DNA of 64,000 bases from JAZIHH01 sp036678685 (GTDB taxonomy: Bacteria; Bacillota; UBA4882; UBA10575). The DNA lies in the NCBI GenBank assembly GCA_036678685.1, contig JAZIHH010000005.1:62001-126000 (forward strand), read 5' to 3'. The notes under the pieces were generated by a model. The model was not told the origin of the DNA, did not search any database, and worked only from the letters and a program-made list of their open reading frames with translations. This document shows, in pieces, positions 59,295 through 64,000 of the stretch. Within the stretch, counting starts at the first letter, position 1. The number at the start of each line of letters is the position of its first letter. The position numbers were made by a program, and so were the translations under genes.

Positions 59295-60862
59295 ATGTTA
59301 GTGTAAAATTACTGTAGGTCTTTGCAGGAAATAACTTATGGAAAAAAGAAGAGGAACCTCACATTCAGCGATGAATGAATACCCCCCAAAGGAGGCTGAG
59401 GTTCCTCATGGATCTAATTCGTTTAGTAGAAGAAAAAATCCTTTCGGTAGTGAACGAAATATCGAAAATTTTCGAAGGCGAGATTGACTATCTAACCTTT
59501 GAGGCACAATTGAAAAAAAAGCTCGACGGTATAGGTTGCGCTCTAGTGCAACTGGTTTTGGAGACTCTTGAGGAAAAGATTCACGAAAGCGAAGAGCGCA
59601 AACGAGACTGGAAAGTCGTACGGAGAAGAGACCAGAAAGCGATATTGACCCCTTTTGGTCAACTGACCTATGAACGGAGCTATTACCAGCATAAAGAAAG
59701 TAAGCAGTATGCGTACTTGGTAGACGCACAAATAGGGATTACCCCTCATGCACGAGTAGGGCCCAATCTCAAAGCTGCCTTTCTGGAAGCATCCAGTAAA
59801 ATGTCGTACGAAGAGGCCACGGTGCAAGAAAGCAGCTATAATCCTGAACTGAAAGTAAGCAGGCAAACAGTAGCGTTGACTGTTAAAAAGTTTACTCCTG
59901 TGAAATCGTTGCCACCGCAAGAGAAACGGTATGTGCGGGCATTGTACATAGAGGCCGATGAAGATCATGTGAGAATTAGAGATCATAAGCGGAAAAAGCC
60001 CTCGTTGCTCATCTACGTTCACGAAGGGGTAAGCGAGGAGGGTTCGCGTCGTCGTCTTAAAAACGCGAAATATTTTACGAAACCCTGGGGAAAATCGGAA
60101 GAGTTATGGTGGGAGGTTTTAGATTACCTGGAAGCCCGTTATGATCTTTCAACGGTTGAAAGGATCTATTTATTGGGAGACGGAGCCTCTTGGATCCGGG
60201 CTGGACTACAATACTTACCGCCGCTAACTATTTTTATCCTAGATAAGTATCATTTAGAAAAATATATCCAAACGGCTACCGCGCATGCACCCGGGCTTAA
60301 GATGCTGATTCACCGGGGGATCAAATCCGTAAACAAACAGGCAGTCCTGACTCATCTTCATGAAGCATTATGGCGTACTGACGAAAAGCCAAGAAGGAAA
60401 CGGATTGTTGAGACCATCGGGTATATTGAGCGCAACTGGGACGGAATAGAAAATGGGGTCAAGCACCCCGGGATCGGCTGTAGTGCCGAAGGGCATGTCA
60501 GCCACATCCTGGCGGCCAGGTTGAGTAGCCGTCCGATGGCCTGGAGTTTACAAGGGGCAGAGAACATGGCCGCTATGCGGGTGGCTGTAGCTAATGGAGA
60601 GTCGATCCGGAAACAGTACTTGGCAATGCAAGCATCAATTCTGTTCCCTGTCGAGATAAAAGAAGCAGTGCAGGAAAAACTGAAGCGTTTACCCAAAAGA
60701 AAGCTGTTAGGGGTAGAAAATATTGATAATGTTCCACTATTACGTGGCGGTCACAACTTAACCAGGGTGGCTCTAAAATCTCTTAATGAATTCAATGCTG
60801 TTATTTAGTGCATGTTTGCTGAATGTGAGGTTAAAAACCTACAGTGTCTTGACACTATCAAG
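59295..60862 (+). mobile_element. ISLre2-family insertion sequence
   Basis: Terminal inverted repeats flank the transposase: left TTAGTGTAAAATTACTGTAG (59298-59317) and right complement ATAGTGTCAAGACACTGTAG (60858-60839), sharing TAGTGTxAA and ACTGTAGGTxTTT. Exact outer ends are uncertain by a few bases and I found no clear target duplication. About 1.57 kb, the usual size. Confidence 0.8.
59408..60808 (+). CDS. ISLre2-family transposase (UPF0236)
   Basis: 466 residues from ATG 59408, which lies 12 nt after AAAGGAGG. Family marks: YERSYYQHKESKQYAYLVDA, SYEEATVQESSYNPELKVSR, ALYIEADEDHVRIRDHKRKK, YLLGDGASWIRAGLQYLP, FILDKYHLEKYI and GIGCSAEGHVSHILAARLSS. Uninterrupted, so possibly active. Marks the right border of the defence island. 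Confidence 0.95.
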   Translation: MDLIRLVEEKILSVVNEISKIFEGEIDYLTFEAQLKKKLDGIGCALVQLVLETLEEKIHESEERKRDWKVVRRRDQKAILTPFGQLTYERSYYQHKESKQYAYLVDAQIGITPHARVGPNLKAAFLEASSKMSYEEATVQESSYNPELKVSRQTVALTVKKFTPVKSLPPQEKRYVRALYIEADEDHVRIRDHKRKKPSLLIYVHEGVSEEGSRRRLKNAKYFTKPWGKSEELWWEVLDYLEARYDLSTVERIYLLGDGASWIRAGLQYLPPLTIFILDKYHLEKYIQTATAHAPGLKMLIHRGIKSVNKQAVLTHLHEALWRTDEKPRRKRIVETIGYIERNWDGIENGVKHPGIGCSAEGHVSHILAARLSSRPMAWSLQGAENMAAMRVAVANGESIRKQYLAMQASILFPVEIKEAVQEKLKRLPKRKLLGVENIDNVPLLRGGHNLTRVALKSLNEFNAVI

Positions 60863-60876
60863 TTTTGCCGTTTTCC

Positions 60877-60905
60877 TTGACATGAACCTTTTTTTGGCTT
60901 AAGAT
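60877..60905 (+). promoter_or_regulatory. promoter of the hydEGF operon
   Basis: TTGACA (60877-60882), 17-bp spacer, TAAGAT (60900-60905), just outside the ISLre2 right end and 270 bp before hydE. Confidence 0.8.
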
Positions 60906-61078
60906 TTTACTTAAGAGGAACACCGGTTTCAGGAAGACCGGTTTTGGTCCGGCGGTCCGGCTGGCGTACGCGGCACGACCGCAGGAATGAAAAAACAATA
61001 AAACCGCCTGACAGGGAAGAACTTCTGACCTGGAAGGGACAACAGGAGAAAAACATAACTATCGGCGCCAGTACTATA

Positions 61079-61139
61079 CTTGGCGAAGATTACTCCGCCC
61101 CCTTTCCAGGGGACGTTTTTTTCTGCATTGTTCGCCAAG
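61079..61139 (+). promoter_or_regulatory. attenuator-like structure in the hydE leader
   Basis: CTTGGCGAA (61079-61087) can pair with TTCGCCAAG (61131-61139). Inside lies a small terminator-like hairpin, CGCCCC...GGGGACG (61096-61115), followed by T7 (61116-61122). The leader of about 270 nt has no gene. Suggests conditional termination before hydE; the signal is unknown. Confidence 0.55.
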
Positions 61140-61174
61140 CCTGTTCAATTTGGGTGTGAAAGGAAGAAGAGACT

Positions 61175-62263
61175 TTGGGCGCAAAAGCGAGAAATACCAT
61201 GGAAAAGAACCTGAAAGAGCTCTTGACCAAACTCTATAGAAAAAACTACCTGGAAAAACCGGAACTCCTGTATCTACTGGAGAACATCACTTACCAGAAT
61301 GCCGGCCTGCTCTTCGCCTATGCCCGGGAAACCAGGGTCAAGACCTACCAGAGAAAGGTGTACCTCCGGGCGGTGGTGGAGTTCTCCAACTATTGCCGGA
61401 ACAACTGCTGGTATTGCGGGATCAGGAGGGACAATACGAAGGTCGAGCGGTACCGGCTCTTACCCGAGACGATCCTGGCTTGCTGCGCCTCGGCTTACCA
61501 GGCCGGTTACCGGACGCTTGTCCTCCAGAGCGGCGAAGACGGGTTTTATACCGCTGCCGTCCTGGCTGACTTGATCCAAACGATAAAAAAGGAATACCCC
61601 GGGATGGCGGTCACCCTCTCCATCGGCGAAGCCCCGCGCGAGACCTATTACCGGCTTTACCAGGCGGGCGCCGACCGGTTCCTGCTGCGCCATGAGACGA
61701 TCGCCGCGGACCTCTATGAAAAATACCACCCGGGAATGAACCTGCAGCAGCGGCTAAGGTGCTTGAAAGATCTGAAAGAGATCGGCTACCAGACGGGCGC
61801 CGGCTTTATTGTCGGCCTCCCCGGCCAGACCAATGAGGTGCTGGCGGAGGAGCTTTTGTTCCTAAAAGAATTCGGTCCGGATATGGTGGGAATCGGGCCG
61901 CTCATTCCCCACCCGGAGACACCCCTGGGAGACAGCCCCGCCGGTTCGGTGGAGAAAACCATAATCCTGCTGGCGTTAATCAGGCTGCTTCTCCCGGAGG
62001 TCCTCCTGCCGGTGACCACGGCCGTCAAGACCCTGGACAGTTACGGCTGGGAAAAGGGGTTGGCCGCCGGGGCGAATGTCATTATGCCGGTGGTCTCACC
62101 CGTGGAGTGCCGAAAAAAATATGAGATTTACAAGAACAAGGCCAGTGCCGATTACGCCGCTTTGCCGGCGATCAAAAGCAGAGTGGAGAACGCCGGGTTT
62201 GAACTGGATATGTCCCGGGGTGACCACTGTAAACGACAGCAACCGGTGGGAAGGAGCGGGTAG
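61175..62263 (+). CDS. hydE: [FeFe]-hydrogenase maturase HydE (radical SAM)
   Basis: 362 residues. Radical SAM cluster motif CRNNCWYCG, SAM-binding LQSGEDGF, GFIVGLPGQTNEVLAEELLF and VMPVVSPVECRKKYEIYKNK, all characteristic of HydE, which helps build the dithiomethylamine bridge of the H-cluster from the HydG product. TTG start at 61175 follows AAAGGAAGAAG; ATG at 61199 (MEKNLKELLTKLY) is an alternative without ribosome site. Followed by hydG and hydF, so one maturation operon. Confidence 0.95.
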   Translation: MGAKARNTMEKNLKELLTKLYRKNYLEKPELLYLLENITYQNAGLLFAYARETRVKTYQRKVYLRAVVEFSNYCRNNCWYCGIRRDNTKVERYRLLPETILACCASAYQAGYRTLVLQSGEDGFYTAAVLADLIQTIKKEYPGMAVTLSIGEAPRETYYRLYQAGADRFLLRHETIAADLYEKYHPGMNLQQRLRCLKDLKEIGYQTGAGFIVGLPGQTNEVLAEELLFLKEFGPDMVGIGPLIPHPETPLGDSPAGSVEKTIILLALIRLLLPEVLLPVTTAVKTLDSYGWEKGLAAGANVIMPVVSPVECRKKYEIYKNKASADYAALPAIKSRVENAGFELDMSRGDHCKRQQPVGRSG

Positions 62264-62354
62264 GGCCGGACCGTCCCGGACTAAACGGGCGTGACAGGAG
62301 ATAACGCGAAAGGCGGTTGTGATAAGAGAATATTTCATTAAAGGAGGAGAAAAG

Positions 62355-63764
62355 ATGCGGGACTTTATCAATGAGGAAAGGATCACTACTCTGCTGGAGG
62401 AGGCGGTGAACCCCGAACCGGAAAGAGTCCGGGATATCCTGGCCAAATCCCTGAGCAAGGAACGGCTGGAACCGGAAGAGACCGCCATTCTGCTCCAGGT
62501 GGAAGACCCGGAGCTCTTGGCCGAAATGTACCGGGCGGCCGGGGAAGTGAAAAACGCCGTCTACGGCAACAGGATCGTCTTTTTTGCCCCCCTCTACGTG
62601 GGGAACAAATGCATCAACAACTGTATTTATTGCGGTTTCCGCCGGACAAATACGGCTGTGCAAAGGAAGACTTTGACCCTGGAGGAACTGGAAGCGGAAG
62701 TACGCACCCTGATTAACCATGGGCAGAAACGGTTGATCCTGGTCTTCGGGGAACACCCGGCGTACAATGCGGATTTTATCTGCCAATGCATGGAGAAGGT
62801 TTACAGTATCAAAGAAGGACGCGGGGAGATCCGCCGGGTCAACATCAACGCCGCCCCCATGGAGGTGGACGAATACAGGAAGTTGCATGAGACCGGGATC
62901 GGCACTTTCCAGATCTTCCAGGAGACCTACCACCGGCAGACCTATGCGGCGGTCCACCCGGCCGGAGACAAGAAAAGCGATTTCCAGTGGCGCCTCTACG
63001 GGTTGGACCGGGCGATGGAAGGCGGGATTGACGATGTGGGAATCGGCGCCCTTTTCGGCCTTTACGACTGGAAGTTTGAAGTGATGGGCCTGCTTTTCCA
63101 TGCCATCCACCTGGAGGAGAAATACGGGGTCGGCCCCCACACCATCTCCGTGCCCAGGATTGAACCGGCGATCAATACCCCCTTTGCTTCTGACCACAAG
63201 AAAAACAAGTATTATGTCTCGGACGAAGATTTTAAGAAAGTGGTGGCGGTGATCCGCCTTTCCGTACCTTATACCGGGCTGATCCTCACCGCCAGGGAAC
63301 CGGCGGCCATCCGGAGGGAACTCATCCCCCTGGGGGTAAGCCAGATTGACGCCGGTTCCCGGATCGGGATTGGCGGCTACCAAAAGAGTGACGGCGGGTA
63401 TATCCCGGAGAAGGAACAATTCCAGCTGGGGGATATCCGTTCCCTGGATGAGGTGATCGCGGAGATGTGCGAGATGGGATATATTCCTTCCTTCTGTACA
63501 GCCGACTACCGGTGCGGGCGGACCGGTGAGCAATTCATGGCTTTGGCCCGGCCGGGACTGATCCAGAAGTTCTGTATACCCAACGCCATCCTGACTTTCA
63601 AGGAATACCTGCTGGATTACGCCTCGGAGAGAACCCGGGTTGCCGGCGAAGAGGTAATCAAGAAGACCCTCGAAGAGATGGGTAAGGAAGATCCCCGCCG
63701 CCGGAAGATGATTGAAGAAAAACTCTTGGAGATCGAAGCGGGTAAGCGGGATGTCTATGTCTAG
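62355..63764 (+). CDS. hydG: [FeFe]-hydrogenase maturase HydG (radical SAM tyrosine lyase)
   Basis: 469 residues. Cleaves tyrosine to supply CO and CN- for the H-cluster. N-terminal radical SAM motif CINNCIYCGF, then FGEHPAYNADFICQCMEK, FQIFQETYHRQTYAAVHP, GIGALFGLYDWKFEVMGLLF, ASDHKKNKYYVSDEDFKKVV, and the C-terminal auxiliary-cluster motif SFCTADYRCGRTGEQFM (C-x2-D-x2-C region). Full length. ATG at 62355 follows AAAGGAGGAG; an in-frame extension to 62319 is unlikely. Confidence 0.97.
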   Translation: MRDFINEERITTLLEEAVNPEPERVRDILAKSLSKERLEPEETAILLQVEDPELLAEMYRAAGEVKNAVYGNRIVFFAPLYVGNKCINNCIYCGFRRTNTAVQRKTLTLEELEAEVRTLINHGQKRLILVFGEHPAYNADFICQCMEKVYSIKEGRGEIRRVNINAAPMEVDEYRKLHETGIGTFQIFQETYHRQTYAAVHPAGDKKSDFQWRLYGLDRAMEGGIDDVGIGALFGLYDWKFEVMGLLFHAIHLEEKYGVGPHTISVPRIEPAINTPFASDHKKNKYYVSDEDFKKVVAVIRLSVPYTGLILTAREPAAIRRELIPLGVSQIDAGSRIGIGGYQKSDGGYIPEKEQFQLGDIRSLDEVIAEMCEMGYIPSFCTADYRCGRTGEQFMALARPGLIQKFCIPNAILTFKEYLLDYASERTRVAGEEVIKKTLEEMGKEDPRRRKMIEEKLLEIEAGKRDVYV

Positions 63765-63903
63765 AATAGCCGGACGCTTCCCGGAATCCCCGGTAGTTTT
63801 TTCGTATGTCTTTTAGGTAAGTTGTTGCTCTTCCTGAAGGAGTACCGGTCTCCGTGGGCGAAAGAGACGTAAAAACTGAATCTGGCAAAGGTTGGTGCAA
63901 ATC

Positions 63904-64000
63904 ATGGATAAAACCCCAAGTTCCAACCGGCTTACCATTGCGTTCTACGGCAAGAGAAATGCGGGTAAATCCCAGCTCTTAAACGGCATCACCGGGCAGG
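63904..64000 (+). CDS. hydF: [FeFe]-hydrogenase maturation GTPase HydF, start only
   Basis: The first 32 codons are in the window: a short lead, then RLTIAFYGKRNAGKSQLLNG, where GKRNAGKSQ is the GTPase P-loop. HydF is the scaffold on which the [2Fe] subcluster is assembled before transfer to HydA. Its position right after hydE and hydG supports the call. The rest lies outside. Confidence 0.88.
   Translation, partial: MDKTPSSNRLTIAFYGKRNAGKSQLLNGITGQ

Noticed and set aside
1..64000. CRISPR array search
   Set aside because: No series of regularly spaced identical repeats seen anywhere in the window.
1..64000. tRNA or rRNA genes
   Set aside because: No cloverleaf with GTTCGA-type T-loop in place and no rRNA-like stretch recognised; the T-box leader and the 46.6-kb hairpins were considered and are not tRNAs.

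Overview
The window looks like chromosome of a spore-forming, fermentative, hydrogen-metabolising member of the Firmicutes. It carries a GerA/GerB/GerC germination operon, a T-box before trpS, a DnaE polymerase, a Spo0E-like protein and the [FeFe]-hydrogenase maturation genes hydE-hydG-hydF. A secreted protein ending in an aromatic beta-barrel-type C-terminus and a CsgG-family protein hint at a diderm (outer-membrane-bearing) lineage, perhaps near Limnochordia/Hydrogenispora-like organisms. That placement is inference.

Layout. 1-12.7 kb: end of a 2-hydroxyacyl-CoA dehydratase activase gene, gerABC operon, a D-Ala-D-Ala carboxypeptidase (frameshifted), trpS with T-box on the minus strand, dnaE, a HAD phosphatase and an SGNH hydrolase. 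12.9-15.3 kb: a frameshifted tetR and a radical SAM/SPASM gene, both preceded by the same 18-bp palindromic operator. 15.4-31.4 kb: a chemotaxis operon (c-di-GMP-I riboswitch, cheY, cheA with an in-frame amber codon and a duplicated P2 domain, cheW, mcp, cheR) intermingled with an alpha-galactoside operon (LacI regulator, ABC binding protein, two permeases, GH36 alpha-galactosidase). The intermingling is explained by one clean inversion of about 9,048 bp (20084-29131). One end cuts the mcp gene and the other cuts the sugar-binding-protein gene. Flipping the segment back restores both reading frames without gain or loss of a base.

31.5-42.7 kb: a ricin-type lectin that shares the LacI promoter module, a GPH sugar transporter, an acetyltransferase-like gene, an MFS pseudogene broken by a complete IS256-family element (8-bp target duplication), an ABC exporter, a DUF2975/YozG-like pair, a membrane protein with its winged-helix regulator, and the barrel-like secreted protein. 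42.9-47.5 kb: small hypothetical genes, YbjQ, a CPBP protease with a damaged C-terminus, a Spo0E-like gene, two striking hairpins and an XRE regulator.

47.6-60.9 kb is a defence-type island, more AT-rich than its surroundings. It holds a NucS/DUF91-like nuclease, a second nuclease-like protein, McrB (with an EVE-like domain) and McrC. These are followed by a sigma factor, a hypothetical protein and an ImmA/IrrE protease, then a tightly packed four-gene cassette: MBL-fold hydrolase, E2-E1 fusion, JAMM/JAB isopeptidase and a multi-TM protein. The last three resemble the Cap2/Cap3 accessory half of type II CBASS with a membrane protein, but no CD-NTase is seen and an MBL-fold protein ending in glycine stands in its place. 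This is the best candidate for a little-described system. The island ends at an ISLre2-family element. After it come a promoter, an attenuator-like leader and hydE-hydG-hydF (hydF cut by the window end).

Several genes (dac, tetR, the MFS gene) are broken at homopolymer runs and cheA by a single stop codon. Sequencing or assembly error versus real decay cannot be separated from the sequence alone.
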